From Oxyruncus cristatus (lineage: Eukaryota; Chordata; Aves; Passeriformes; Cotingidae), in assembly GCA_013399855.1 (NCBI GenBank), contig VXAY01000773.1, forward strand, positions 88,357-152,356: a stretch of 64,000 bases of DNA. The letters are read 5' to 3'. The position numbers and the translations under genes are program-made. Below the pieces are notes generated by a model. That model was not told the origin of the DNA. It did not search any database and saw only the letters and a program-made list of their open reading frames with translations. The stretch's first letter is position 1; each line of letters begins with the position of its first letter. Shown here piece after piece: positions 12,714-26,093 of this stretch.

Positions 12714-14435
12714 TGTTGTGCGGCTGATGGAGCCGTGATGGAGCTGTGGGGAGCCAAGGATGCAGCATGTGCCAAACCTGAGCTGTGGAGCAGGAGATGG
12801 CCAGCCAAAAGGGCAGGGAATGCTGAGCCTGGAAGGTCAGGGATGGGGACTGAGGTGGGAACCGATGGAGTGAAGTGCAGGGAAGCCCCCTGGGGTCATG
12901 GCACTGCGGAGGGACCTGAGCAGGTCCAGGGGGGTGAGGACAGCTCTGGGTGGGCTCTGGATGAGAACATCTCTGCCACTGGGGCAGAGCATGGGCAGAG
13001 TGAGCTCTGGCCCCTTCACTCCCTTCAGAAGAGCAACACCCAGAGTTTAATTTTCCTGGGTTTAAATTTCCTGTCTGCTGCACTTTCCCTGCCCGTGGCT
13101 CAGTCCTCCACCCCTTCTCCAGGCAAAAGCATCTGAACTGAAGGAATTCTGCAGCTGGAGACCAGGACACTGCACCACGTGAAGTCCTTCCCGTCGGTCA
13201 CTCCAGTGGGAACCTGGAGCTCAGTTCAGCCTGTGGTGTGTTGCTGGGATGCTTTTCCTTGGTGGAAATATTCCCACAGACATCTGAGCCCACTGCTGCT
13301 GCCCTCACTCCCCTCCCATCAGAAGGGACCTCCTGTCCTCCAGAGACACAAGGTCCAGCTCATCCCATGCCTGCACACAAGGAGCAGGGACAGCATCCAG
13401 CAGGAAAAGCGAGCCAGGCCAGCTCAAAATAGCCTCCCTGTCAGAGTTTTCCGTGAGACCTTTGAGACTCCTTATCTCTCTGCTGCTGTTCTGGCACAGG
13501 ACGAGTTGCAGATGGAGCATCTTCCACCAGCAACGTTACCTCGGTCACCCTGAAGCTTCCTGAGCCCGAGCAGGACTCGGGGCTGTTGTCCCACAGGATA
13601 TTGATCCCTGTGGGATACAGCAGCCTCTCGTTTAGCAGGAATACTTGGGGAGGAGTGAAACCTGTCTAATAGCATGGACAGGGAATATTGAGACTCCTGG
13701 ATTTGGCGACAGCAGGTTAACAGGGATTTTAACCTGTTAAAAAATCCCAGCAGTCAGAGGAGTTTCATCAGTGGAAAGACAGCAGGAAATATCCCAATCC
13801 ATGTGATTCTTTGTAAAATTAAATATATTCCTGCTAGGAAGCAAACAGAGCTGCTGCTTTCCTTGTTGGGAAGTTGGTCCTGCTTCCAGGCTCCTCCTGG
13901 GGAGCTGTGGATTCATGGCTCAGGTGTCACCAAACTGTAGCTGGTCCGTAGCCCCGGGGCAGGTTTGGTGGCGTGACCTCCTGGTGCTTTCCACAAGTGC
14001 TTTCCTGACCCTGGAAGAATTTTCTTGTGGCCTTAATGAGCCATCTGGGGGCAATTAATTCTGAGTTTTATGACATCGTGGCTTTTCTCCTGGAACGTGG
14101 CACGGTGGGGCTGTGCTGGTTCTCCGGCCACATCTGGGAAGAGGGGAGGGAAGCGGGAGGTACTGAGTTAAGCTTTGCATCCCATCTTTCTCCTTCCTAG
14201 TGCTTGCAGAGAATCCAGGTCCAGGTGTGATCCCTCACAAGCTCTGATCCATAGCCACGGAGGATCCATCCTGCTTGAACCTGTTGCGGTCCTGCGATTA
14301 GGGCTGAGCCTGTTTCCCACCAGCGGTATGCTGGAGTTTCCTGGAGTGAGGGATTACAGAAAGGATTAGATATAAACCTCTGCTGCTGCAGTAAATCAGG
14401 TTTTTCACTGCTGTCAGCTACTCAGAGAGGAAGGA
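12714..14435. other. Non-coding interval, nothing recognised
   Basis: Mixed unique sequence. A stretch near 13690-13850 is AT-richer with 'GTTAACAGGGATTTTAACCTG' inverted words. There are no exons. Confidence 0.45.
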
Positions 14436-14660
14436 CGGCGCAGACGGTGTTTCCCATGGCAGCGCTGTGACCCCAATTATTTTAGGGTGATAAACCACCA
14501 CCTGTCCCTGATCTGTCATAAACTGCTCCATTACCTTGAAAACCAACCAGGTTCGAGAGGAAATAACAAACCAAAAGCAACCGGGTTAAAGAGGAAATTG
14601 CAAACAGCCTTTTTTTACTGTTTTTTTTTCTTTTTTTTTTTTTTAATTCTTGGGCTTTTG
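14436..14660. promoter_or_regulatory. Candidate non-coding element ending in poly(T)
   Basis: 'CCCCAATTATTTTAGGGTGA' and 'CATAAACTGCTCCATTACCT' sit in a unique block, followed at about 14610-14645 by T-rich runs. 'AACCAGGTTCGAGAGGAAAT' and 'AACCGGGTTAAAGAGGAAAT' form a short tandem duplication at about 14546-14600. Confidence 0.3.
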
Positions 14661-16771
14661 GGTTGATGTTTCTGCGATTTTTTGCTGACCCCAGGAGTGT
14701 ATAAAGTTCTCCAGAGGTGTGTGATCACTTTGGAACTGAGGTTTTGAGATTGGCCCTAAAAATCAAGAGACTACAACAGGGACTAGTTAAAGAGACCCTC
14801 TATTAGGGGGCTTGGATGGTGCTTATCATAATTTTTATTTTGGAGGGGAGGAAACCGAGGCACAGAAGTGTGTTCCTTTCTTCTGGAAGTGAGGATTACG
14901 GGGGATTCGTGTGATGTTTGGCCCAGGTCGTCTCCTTACACTGCCCCACCTGTGCTGGAGAGCACACTGACAGCTCCTGATGCTGATGATATCCTGATGG
15001 GTGATCCCAAGCCTGGTGCTAGGAAGAACCAAAAGGAGAAACTGATGTTTCTTTCCCCAAAAAGAGGTGCTGGGGAGCCCCTTAACTGTGATTTCTAAGA
15101 ACGAGGTTCATTAAAATGAAGATCTGATGGTCCATCCTCTTAACAGACCAACACATGTGCAAACCTCCAAGAAATCCATCAGAAATACTGCATGGAAGAA
15201 AAGGCCATGGAGATGTTCCACTGGGAATGCCAGGGCTTTGTTGTCTTTTATTTTCCCCTTCTAGTTCACTCCATCACCTAATGGCTTTTGCTGACAAATA
15301 TTTATCAGCCTGAACATGCTTTCCCTTGTCTTGGAAAAATAGAGATCTTTACTCCTGGCTCCACTAGAAAAAATCAGCCCAATATCCCTGAGCAAGCAGG
15401 TCTGGATATCAATCCTTCTCCTGCCATCCCAGTTCTGGGAGTCATTAGGATGGGAATGACAAAAGCAGAAAGTGAAGCCGCCCAAGGTTAGAAACAGGCC
15501 TGAATGATTATTTTTATTTTTTTTCTTTGTTCAGCCAGAAATTTCAGATGTTTAATGAGCTGAGGGGCAGAGTGTGCTCACAGCTCTCCCTGCAGCGTGT
15601 GAAGTAGCCCCATCCTGGTGTGGGAGAGGATTTGTGGACCAGGGACTGGGGACAATTGACACTGCCACGGCCCAGCGAGGTGTTCCCAGGACCTGGCTCC
15701 AGCATTCCTGGAGGTTCTGTCCCACCAGGAGTCATTTCCCTGAAGAAAAGGGGGCTCAGTGCTCTGGTAGTGAGTCCACAGGTTAATCCTCCTCTCCTTT
15801 ACACCCCGTGGGGATTTCCTCCTTTCTCCCAGCACTTTAGGAAGCTGAAATCTGCTTCCAGCCCTGTCTGCAGCGAGTGAAAAGCAGCGGAGGCTCCTCT
15901 GTTTGGATTAACCCAGGCTGGCCTTACAAAAATATCTGTTAAGCCCAGCACAGGAAAACCAGACATCCGAGATACAGAGGATGGTGACGACAGATTTATG
16001 ACCCAGGGAACAACCCATAACTTGTGAGATGCTTCTCCCCATCACAAATGCAGGTAAGACATTGTTTCCAGCGCTAATTGGGCTCGATGTCCTTGCCCAC
16101 CTTTTCCAGAGGGGCTGGCAAACCCCAGGGTCTTCTCTTTGGAGCTTCTTGAAGCTCTGAAAATTCGCTGCAAAGATTTTACCATGAATTCCTGCTGCTT
16201 GGTGGCTTTTTGGGCATATGTGGAGTCTAAGCAGGTTTGTAACAGCTCTCTGTATTCAAGAATATGTGTGCATACATCTGTATATTTACATTTTATATAT
16301 ATGTGTGTGCATATGTGTGTATGGGCTAAAAGGAAATTAGCTCCTATTCCATTGCTCAGGGCTGGGATCTGCACATTCTCTTTGGAGTATTTCATGCCAG
16401 ATATTAACTGTGACTTATGTTTTGGATAGCAGTTTTAATTAAATGGGTGTCTGTGAGCCACTGGGGGATGGGGGTGGGGGGTGGCTTTGGCCACTCTCTT
16501 GCTCAGGAAATAAAATGACCTCACTTGTGAGAGTTGCAGGGTGATGGGAACCAGCTTCTACCACTGTTGGGAAGCAGGGAATGTGTGGGACAAGGCAGCA
16601 TTACTGATGGAGAGCTCCAAAGCTCCTGGATGCCCTGGACAGGGTCCTGACCACCTCAAGGACCCCTCCAGCACAGAGAGACTTTGACCTTGGTTTGGGG
16701 GCTCAGTTTTCTGTCCTACACTGAACCTGAGTCCTCAGTGGGGGGTAAATCAGAGAATCTGCCCCAGAACT
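14661..16771. other. Non-coding interval with a small TATG/TGTG microsatellite
   Basis: A purine-pyrimidine alternating run (TATATATATGTGTGTGCATA) lies at about 16296-16325. Otherwise unique sequence without exons. Confidence 0.45.
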
Positions 16772-17223
16772 TCACGTCCAGGGAAGGAAACAGAGCTGAG
16801 GAAGGGGCTGGAGCACCAGGAGCAGCTGAGGGAGCTGGCAGGGGGGGCCTCAGCCTGGAGAAAAGAAGGCTCAGGGGGGACCTTCTTGCTCTTTGCAACT
16901 CCCTGGCAGGAGGGGGGAGCCAAGGAGGGGGGAGTCGGGCTCTGCTCCGAGGGATCGAGGGACAGGATGAGAAGAAACCTCAAGCTGCACCAAGGGAGGT
17001 TTAGGTTGGATATTAGGGAGAATTCTTGCGGGGAAAGGGCGGTCAGGCATTGGAACAGCCTGTCCAGGGCAATGTTGGAGTCACCATCCCTATAAGAGTT
17101 CAGAAAACCTGTAGATGTGGCCCTTGTGGACATGGGCTAGTGGTGGCCTTGGTAGTGCTGGGGGAATAGTTGGACTCCATGATCTTAGAGGGCTTTTCCA
17201 ACCATAATGATTCCAGGATTCTG
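16772..17223 (+). mobile_element. CR1 LINE, 3' ~450 bp, second subfamily
   Basis: 'CTCAGCCTGGAGAAAAGAAG', 'ATGAGAAGAAACCTCAAGCT' and 'GGACATGGGCTAGTGGTGGC' identify it. The end is 'AACCATAATGATTCCAGGAT'. Confidence 0.93.
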
Positions 17224-17754
17224 AGGAGGCTCTGGCACATGACACCTGCTGAGGATCTCTGCTGTTGTCCTGGGAGGTGATAAAAGCCATGCAACCCCTT
17301 CCAGCCCTGCTCTGTGGGAATTGCAGCCTGGATGTAAATAAGAAACAGCCCCAGCAGTGCTTTCCCTTCCCCAGTGCTTCTCTCTCACAGATCCCAGTGT
17401 GTTTTGCACTGGCTTGGGAATGTTCTGGACTGGGAAACCTTCAGGGCTGTGTTATTCAAACCACACTGGCTTTCACTGAGAAGTTCCAGTTGTGGTTTTA
17501 TAGGGTTGGGCTGAAATTATTGTGTTTAAATTCAAGGCGGATTTCATTCCCTCCTGGGGAATGAATGGTAGATCCCAGCTGGGAAATCAGCCCTGGATGC
17601 ACAGATCTGCAGGAAGGTGTGACCCCAGGTCACCTGGCTGCTCAGGTAACAGATGGGCTGCTCCTTGCTCGAGGAACCTGCTGAGATGTGGGTGTGTTGG
17701 ATTCACGGTGGCTTCTGGACGAGGAAGAAGGACAGAAGAACTGGTGAGCTAAGG
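17224..17754. other. Non-coding interval, nothing recognised
   Basis: Unique sequence between two CR1 copies. Confidence 0.45.
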
Positions 17755-18018
17755 AAAGGGACTTTGGACAAGGAGGAATGGTTTCCCAGTGCCAGAGGGC
17801 AGAGTTAGATGGGATATTGGGGAGGAATTCCTCCCTGTGAGGGTGGCAAGGCCCTGGCACAGGTTGTCCAGAGAATCTGTGGCTGCCTCAGCCCTGGGAG
17901 TGTCCAAGGCCAGGTTGGAGCAACCTGGGATAGTGGAAATGTCCCTGCCCACGGCAGGAGGTGGGACTGGATGGGCTTTAAGGTCCCTTCCAGCCCAAAT
18001 CATTCCATGATTCTATGA
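17755..18018 (+). mobile_element. CR1 LINE 3'-end fragment
   Basis: It ends precisely in 'CATTCCATGATTCTATGA'. Confidence 0.94.
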
Positions 18019-19869
18019 AGTAGCCCCTGATTTTGGTCGGGTGACAAAAGTCCAACCCTCGATGAAGGGAACAACCACAAATTCTGCTCCCTGTCCCTGT
18101 GGTCTCCAGGACCAGCACGAGGCTCTCATAGATAAAAAGTCACTCTCAGGGCTCCCAGTTGAGCCTGATCCTGGCCTTGCTTTGCTGTTTAATGTGCTGC
18201 AGCCTCAATGCCTGGTAGGGGCTGAGCAAACCTCAGATCTCATTTCAGCTGAAACAGGAACCTCTGCACAGCCATGGACACCAGATGGTCTCAACTGGAT
18301 TGAAGTCCAAGTGGATGAGGAAAAGCTGTGTAAAATCTCTCATGGAGATGTGGCCTGAGAGTCTCCTAAAGGGAGAAAGGGAATCTCAGTGTTAGAACTG
18401 CTTAAAATTAGACTGGATTAACTTTTGGGGAACTCGTGAAGCCCTGTGGGATTTGCTGTGTGACACTGATGGGGGACATCTTCACCCAGTTGTTTTGCAG
18501 TGATTTTGGAGTGATCTCCAGATCACCCAGAGAGCTCTTGTTTGCTCCTGACTTTGACAAATCCCCCAGGATCTCTGTGCCTTCCCAATCCTTACCTTTT
18601 CCAGTGAGAGGAGAAGGTGGACCCATCTTTCACTGGAGGGTTGTGTCCAGGACTTTGCACTCTGTGACTCTGAGCTCAGCTGGGACCATCACGCCATGAG
18701 ATGAGATGTGGGAGAGTCTGGGCAGGACTGGGCACAGGTGAGGAGATTTCCAGGTGCTGGGCTGGCTGCAATCCCATTGCAGGGAATCGCCCCCAGGGCT
18801 GGAGGTGACAGAGCTCTGAGACCCTGATCTCACGGAGCAGCGGCAGGTCCGGAGATCCTGGCAGATGCTGTTCAGGACAATATTTCCAGGACTCTGAGCT
18901 GTAGCAGCACAGGCCCTTTGCCTGCAAGCTCAAGTGGTGGCTTCTGCTTTGGTTTCTATTAACAAATCTCTGTGGTTTCATGCTCCTGCTGTGCAGCAAG
19001 GGGTGGGAATTTCACAGCCAAGATAAATAGTCTCGGGGTCTGGCTGGGGCTCCAGGAAAACAGAGAGTGCAGCAAATAATTTGGTTTAATACACTCAGAC
19101 ATGACAATTATCCCACCAGTGCTTCCTGCTGGGAGGCTCAGCCAGAGAGAGCTGGACCACAGTGCGTTGGACACAACCTCTGTGCCACAGTGGGAGGGTT
19201 GGCCTGGCACTGGAATGTCCTGGAGCTGGCTGTGGTGGGACTGGGAATGCAAAATCCCTGCCTTGCCTTTGCTCCCAGGGACATGGGGGATTTGAGTGGC
19301 CTGATGGAGGAGAGAGGCTTTTAGTGTGGGTCTGAGAGCAGCAGCTCTGCCAATCCTTGGAGCGAGAGCTTGGGATGAGCAAGAAAGCCGGATAATCCGC
19401 CACCACCTTGAAAAGCAGAGCTGAAATGTTCAGCTCCTTTGATTGTCTCCTTTAGGCAGAGGGGAGGGAATAATCCCAGAAGCAACAGGCTTTTCTCAGA
19501 GTCTAAATTAGAGCCCATCCATTGCAGCACCTTTTCATGACTTATTCATGCTTTTTCTTCTCTTAGCAAAAGTCTTCAGCCACCCTGATCTGTCCCCACG
19601 AATGAGAGGGAAGAAAACCTCACAGGCAGAGACCTTCCTGCCTTCTGGCTCCCTCACTCCATGTCACTGTTTCAGAAAGCAAGAGCAGGTGGCTGCTGAA
19701 CAGGATTGAGTTCTTGGGAGTCTTCTGCAGTGGCAGCTGATTTTGAGGATGCCAAGACTAGCTCCTTTCTGACTCTGATTCCATAAAAAACTAGCCAGCT
19801 TTGGAAATGGAAAGAACAGCTTGCCCTGCAGGCATCTGAGTGGTTCAGCTCTGAACCTCCTGATTGCTT
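18019..19869. other. Non-coding interval, nothing recognised
   Basis: The plus-strand frame at 18041-18358 shows no domain. No other features were seen. Confidence 0.45.
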
Positions 19870-20020
19870 GTGGTTGCCCCATCCCTGGAAATGCTCAAGG
19901 CCAGGTTGGACAGGGCTTGGAGCAACCTGATCTAGTGGAAGTGTCCCTGCTCCTGGCAGGGGGGTGGAATGAGATGAGCTTTAAGGTCCTTTCCAACCCA
20001 ACCCGTTCCATGATTCTATG
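19870..20020 (+). mobile_element. CR1 LINE 3'-end fragment
   Basis: It runs from 'TGGTTGCCCCATCCCTGGAA' to 'CCGTTCCATGATTCTATG'. Confidence 0.93.
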
Positions 20021-22449
20021 ACCTGCTGCCATCTCTCTGTCCAGCCGCAGCTCCAAAATCTGCTGTGTTGGTAACACATAAAGAGTTTATCACATGCCAA
20101 AGGATGCCTTTTGCTCCTGAGGGATGTTCCAGCCCTGGCCATGTGCTGGGCAGCCTCCTCAGGTCTCTGCCTCCATGAGATGCAATGTGCAGGTGCATTT
20201 TTTGCAGCCATGCAGGATATCGGCACCCAGAGACCACACACTGGGGCAGCTCAGATCTGTTTGCTGGAGGCCTGCTGGGCTATGGAGAGCCTGGACTCCA
20301 GCTTCAAAACAGACAGAGGGAAGTGTCCAGCTGGGAAAAGACAAACTCGCTCTGTTGAATGTTTTAGGACCATTTCCCTGGCTGGGGTGAGCAAAGAAGC
20401 ATCTGCTGCTCTAATCCCCGTCTGTGCCGAGTGAGAATGTTGCCGGGCCTTGTCCAAACAGGGCTTTTGCAAAGGAAGGGAAGTAAAACCCAAGATAAAT
20501 CTCTCCCTAATGGTGAATCCTTTGAGAAAGCCAAGTGCTTCTCCGGGAGCTGCAGAGGGATTTGGGGAGTGTCTCCCAGCTGCAGGCTTGGGAGCAGTTG
20601 TGGTGTCTCTGAGCTGGCCAAATCCCGGAGGGGTGTGAGCAGGTCCTATGTGTGCTGTGGGTTACCCTCACCTGCACCCAGGGGTTTTGCTTCTCTCCTT
20701 CTTGTCCACACAGGCTGGAGGCTCAGAGAGCACTTCCCAAGCCCTGCCCTGGCATCCCAACCTCCAAAAGGGATGGAGAACAGGAGTAAGGAGGTAGCCT
20801 GGCTCCTCACTAGCTGTAAGCAGCCAGGCCACCACCTGTGGCGGATCAAGGATGGGTATTAGATCCATCTCCATGGAGATTAAACCCTGCTGCCACTCCA
20901 GAGGATCAGCAGGAGAGCTCTGCCGGTGGCAGGGCACGAGGATAAGAGGAAGTTTGGCTCGTGCTGCCTGCCAAGATTAATTGGGATCTTCACACACCAG
21001 CTCCTCTCTGCTGGAGGCTCTCTGGGAGCAGAGTGACCTGTTCCTCCCTTGTGCCCCAGGGAGCATGGAACATCTTACAAGTCTCCTCCACTGATTTTAG
21101 AGGATAAATCCAACCTTAGACAGTGAGTTCCAGTTCCCATGGAGAGGAGGAGACACTGGGAGCAGCTCAGTGACTACCTGAACCTCGCATAAGGGCTGTG
21201 GCTGCCCCTGGAACAGTGGGATGCAGCCACCCTCACATCTCCAGTCCAATCCCAGTGATCCTTTCCTGTATCATTTGTGTCATTTTCCCTTTCTTTCCCT
21301 AGGAAGGGCAGAGAGGTTCCCTTAGATTTTGCCCATGAAGCTTTCCTGGGGCTGCAGTGGGTTTTCCAGCTGCAGAGGCAGTAAATCCTGGGCTGAGCAA
21401 GGCTATGTCCCAGCTCCATGGAGAGGACTCCGACTCCAGGGTCAGTGAGCTGCTGCACGGTAGCTCCAGAGAAGTGATCTGTGGGATTAAATTTCCAGGA
21501 ACTGGTGGGGCCCAACTTCAGTTTTTAAGCCACCCAATTAAAAACAAACAGAGCTCTAGATGGGCCGTGCTCGGTCACAGCTGATTTTTATCAGCCCTGG
21601 CTGGGCATTGGGATGGAAAGAGTGCTCGGTTGGAGCCACTCTATTCCCAACCTCATGAGGATTTGGGAAGCAGAAAGTTCGAGTCGGAGCCTCTATGAAA
21701 TGTCTGGCTGCTGGAAGATTTTCCCACATTTTCATTAGACATACGGCTCATTCGAGTCAATTTCCAGAGGTTTTATGGGCTGAAAGGCTCCTTGGATCTG
21801 GTGATTCCCTGTTTTTGTGGGAGCTTGAAGCAGAGCGGTCCTAGACACCGTGTCCCTACAGTGGTTAAGGACTGGGGAAAAGGGGTCTTTTCAGTCCAGT
21901 TTAGGAGGTGCAGGAGCCAGCAGAAAAGCAGAGCCTTTGAGCTCCCTCTGTGGAGCTCAGAGGTTGGACACCTGCCCTGTGCTGCATCCGTTAGGATGCT
22001 TTTTAACCAAGATGTCCATTCCTGCATTCAGAACCATGAGATGCTTCTGGCAGCTCCCAAGGAACAAGCTCCTTGACCCTCTGAGGCCCTTCTCAGTGGT
22101 GGGAACAGCAGGGTTATCAGAACAGGGTGGCTCCTCTCTAAGATGGAAATTTCTCCTCTAGCCAGAGGCAGGGATCTTGGCTTGCATCCCTGTCCCCTGT
22201 CACTGAGCCTCGCCACCTTCCAGGGTTCACTTTGTTCACAAAGAGCCTCAGATAAGCTTCTTGGCAGGGGTGCTCCATTCTCCAGAGGCATTAGCAGGGC
22301 TCAAGACGTGGGGTTTTTTCATATTAACCTTTTGTATCCCTTAGAAGGCACAGCTCAGACACAGGACCTGGGGCTGGGGCAGCGAGTCAAGGAGCTGCGT
22401 TGGTGGGAAGCATTGGCGTCACTGCTGGGGTTGGATCAGGGAGATCAAA
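20021..22449. other. Non-coding interval, nothing recognised
   Basis: Long unique stretch. Several 60-200-codon frames on both strands overlap each other and show no domain or codon-use signal that I can judge. Confidence 0.45.
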
Positions 22450-22557
22450 GAGTCATACAATTTCCTGAGTTGGGAGGACTCACGAGGATCAGCGAAGTCC
22501 AGCTCCTGCCCCTGCACAGGACACCCCCAAGAATCCCACCATGTGCCTTGTCAGCTT
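22450..22557 (-). mobile_element. CR1 LINE fragment
   Basis: 'AGTTGGGAGGACTCACGAGG' and 'AGCTCCTGCCCCTGCACAGG' then ACACCCCCAAGAATCCCACC match the reverse complement of the same CR1 subfamily as the copy at 22750. Confidence 0.85.
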
Positions 22558-22749
22558 CCGTGGATGAGCAGCATGAAAGTGTGGAAGTGCTAACCTGTGG
22601 AGCACCTGGAGAGAACTGGTGTGTAGGAGGAACCTTCTGCCTGCTGACAACAGGCTTTGAACCCCCTCCAGTCGGAGCCATGGGAAATTTTGCTATGGTT
22701 GTGCCTGAGCTTGGCTCTGTGGAATGTTTACAACTCAAACATTTATTTT

Positions 22750-23127
22750 CATAGAATCATGGAATACCTTGAGTTGGAAGGGACCCACAAGGACCATTCA
22801 GTCCAACTCCTGGCCCTGCCCAGGACACCCCAACAATCCCACTCTGTCCCTGAGAGGATCATCCAAACCCTCCTTGAGCTCTGGCAGCCTTGGAGCCATG
22901 CCCACTGCCGTGGGGAGCCTGGTCAGTGCCCAACCACCCTCTGGGGGAAGAACCTGTCCCTGATATCAATCCTAAACCCCCCTGGCACAGCTCCAGCTGT
23001 TCCCTGGGTCCTGTCCCTGCTCACAGAGCAGAGATCGGAGCTGCCCCTCCGCTTCCCCTCATGAGGAAGTTATAGACTGTGATGAGATCTCCCCTCAGTC
23101 TCCTCCAGGCTGATCCAAGTTGGAATA
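22750..23127 (-). mobile_element. CR1 LINE, 3' ~380 bp
   Basis: It starts at 'CATAGAATCATGGAATACCT' and includes 'CCCCAACAATCCCACTCTGT' and 'GAAGAACCTGTCCCTGATAT'. Confidence 0.93.
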
Positions 23128-25098
23128 CGTGTTCCTCCATGACTGAATTCTTTTGCCAGTGTAAAAATCACTTTAACCCCCCTGCTTGTGCTCTAAAAAC
23201 AAGTGGTTGGTGGTTTGAGGAAGCCAGTCTCGGGCATCCCGTACAGCACCTCGTGGGATGCCCCAAACTCTGGCTCCGCAGCATTCCCTGATCCACAGGG
23301 AAGGGCTGCCTGGCAGATGTGCAGCCTCCCATGCCACTCAGCCTCGTTACTCGGGCTGTTTACGCAAGCAAGAATTGGCCAGAGGCACCCGGCACCACTG
23401 CATGCCAAGGGAGGAAGCAGGCACCAGCACAAGCTCTCGTGGCTGGCACCCAATTCCTGCATGCTCTCCTTGGAGAACAAAAGGCCAGGATGCAGCTCCT
23501 GGCTCAGGGCAGCTCTGGCCCCTCACAGGGCTTGTGCCAGGGGTCCTCCTCTGTGCTGGATCGAGCAGAGATGCTCAGGCACCTTCACAGCAGAGCTCCT
23601 GAGCACCTTTGCTCCCAAAGCGCCCAAGGGCCGTGCTTGGATTTAGTCCCTCCTTAACCCTTTGTGGTGTGGGCGCTGCTGCTGGAAGATGTCCCACAGT
23701 CAGAGAAATGTTCCCGTGGTTGCTGAGGTAGCACAGCCACCACTGCTGTCCCACTGCTCTCATTCCTGCAGCTCCACAATCCTACTGCAGAAGGGGGCAT
23801 ACCCCTGCCCGAGGGGCTGGAAGTGGCCTGGGGCATCCCGGGATTTAGGACCCCTGACTGGGCTGGGCTCGCCCAAAGAGCTGCCACCCTGTTCGCCAGC
23901 CTGGGGTGGGTTTCTGAGCTCAGGGTTGGAGACTAGACCAGTGCCAAGCTACTGGCAGCCAGTTGCCACTAAACAGAGAATAAACACACTTTCCAGAGTG
24001 TTTGATAGGGTTGCTGTGTGAAAATAATGCCTTTCTTTTTTTTTGATTCTGCTCCAGTAAACACCAGTTGATACAAAATCACCAGCGGGAAGACCACTTG
24101 TGGCAGTTCTGAGGAAAGGAACGGTCCAGGGACAGTGTCGTGCCCCAGAGTTCTCCAAGCAGCAGTTTTGAAGAGAAGCCAGACGTGGCCAAACCCCTCT
24201 GACTCTTACCTGGAGGTAGCCAAGTGCGCCCCAGCAGCGTGCCAGGGTGGGCGGCTGTGCCAGCGTGCCTGGTGTGCGAGACAGAACATGCTTTGTGTCC
24301 CGCCTGGCCCGGGCTTGCCTGGCAAGAAGAACATGGCAGGGACATGCTGGGGTCTGACACACACCCCCTCAGCGTGGGGCTGGTCCTTTGGACCATCCCA
24401 GGATGTGGTAGGAGCCATGATGGAGCCTCAGAGCGGGTCCTTCCAGTGGGTCTCAGCACCTCTGTTCTCACCATGTTTCTGCCCTGCCCTGCCCTGCCCG
24501 GGAGAAGGTTGTGTCCCACCACCGAGGTGTAGAAACAGGGCTGAGATGCCTTCAGGGTGTTTGGCTTCTGGTGCCTTCCAAAGCCATGGAAGTTGCATGC
24601 TGAGGGCAGGATCACCCCCAGAGTCACACAGGGACACTGACTGCTCTCACACTTACTTTGCAGGTGATGGAAAACAAAAGAACCCGAGATATTTAAAAGC
24701 AGGAAGCCAGAATCTGTAAACTGTCTAAAAATGTATCCTCCGGAGATGAGATTTTGCTCTGGCTTCCAGCCCACAGGAATGATCCCTGCTAATGAAAGGG
24801 AGAGGGAGGAGGGGACAGCGCTGGGGAACAGGGTTGGGCTGCCTGAGCATCCTCACTGTGTCCCCCGGTGTGTAACATGCCAGGCTGAGACTCCTCAGGT
24901 GTCACCACACTTCGGGATGAGGATTCTGTGGGATGGAATAGTTTCAATTTGTGAACGTTTTTGGCTGATTGCCCCTGGGAGCTGCGTGAGGGAAGGGAAT
25001 TTGCAGAGGGGAAACAACTACCTGCTGCTACAGGTAGGGCCACCAAAATCCCCGAGCTGTCCAGCAAGTCCAGGGCTTTACCAGGGTGGTAGAAGTTC
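23128..25098. other. Non-coding interval, nothing recognised
   Basis: GC-rich unique sequence. The 231-codon minus-strand frame at 24079-24774 has no recognisable domain and overlaps a 194-codon frame on the other strand, so neither is called. Confidence 0.45.
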
Positions 25099-25302
25099 TG
25101 GAATCATAGAATTATGGAATTATTTAGGTTAGAAGAGACCTTAAATATAATGTAGATCCAACACCTTGCCATGGGCAGGGACACCTTCCACTATCCCAGG
25201 TTGCTCCAAGCCCTGTCCAACCTGGCCTTGGACACTTCCAGGGATGGGAGAGCCACAGTTTCCATAGACAACCTTTGCCAGGGCCTCCCCACCCTCACAG
25301 AG
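25099..25302 (-). mobile_element. CR1 LINE 3'-end fragment
   Basis: 'GAATCATAGAATTATGGAAT' to 'GGCCTCCCCACCCTCACAGA'. Confidence 0.92.
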
Positions 25303-25833
25303 CCCTCATTTTCCATCCTTGCCTTACTCCAACCCTTTCACAAACCATCTCAAATCGCCACCACGGGTGCCCTCTTGACTGGTTTTGGTGGTTGAGAATT
25401 CCAGAGATGATGAGCTAGTTTATTTCCCAGATGTTTTTGCCTTGGGGGTGACACATAATCAAGGAAACCAAAACCTAGGAGCAGTTCATCACCTGGGATT
25501 GCTTCCTTCATCTCATCCACAGGCACCCCCTCCAACTCACACGCACACCGTCTGTCTCCAAGGGAATTGTGGCATCTCTGGGATGGAAACAGCTCATAAA
25601 AGAGCTGCTATCCCATGACTGATGCATTCCAACTATCTAGTAACTCCTGTTGGACTCAGATGCTGGTCCATGCTCAGAGGGGAGCTGAACACATCAGGGG
25701 TTTTGGCCAGGAAGGGCATCTCCCAGGGGACATGTCCCTGGAGAGGGAGGAGAAGTGGGGTTTAGGAATGTCCTCCCTTAAAACACAAATGATGTGACTT
25801 GTAGGCAAACATTTTTAGGGACTTTCTACAAGA
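25303..25833. other. Non-coding interval, nothing recognised
   Basis: Unique sequence between two CR1 copies of opposite orientation. Confidence 0.45.
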
Positions 25834-26093
25834 GCATGGAGGGACAGGACAGGAGGAATGGTTTCCAACTGCCGGAGGGTGGGTTTAGATGGGATTTTGG
25901 GAAGGAATTCTTCCCTGTGAAGGGGGGGAGGCCCTGGCACGGGTTGTCCAGAGAAGCTGTGGCTGCCCCATCCCTGGAAGTGTCCAAGGCCAGGTTGGAG
26001 CAACCTGGGCTAGTGGAAGTGTCCCTGCCCATAGAACGAGATGAGCTTTAAGGTTGCTTCCAACTCAAACCAGTCTGGCATTCTAGGATTCTG
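25834..26093 (+). mobile_element. CR1 LINE 3'-end fragment
   Basis: 'GGAATGGTTTCCAACTGCCG' to 'CTGGCATTCTAGGATTCTGT', with a 20-base deletion after 'GTGTCCCTGCCCATA'. Confidence 0.93.
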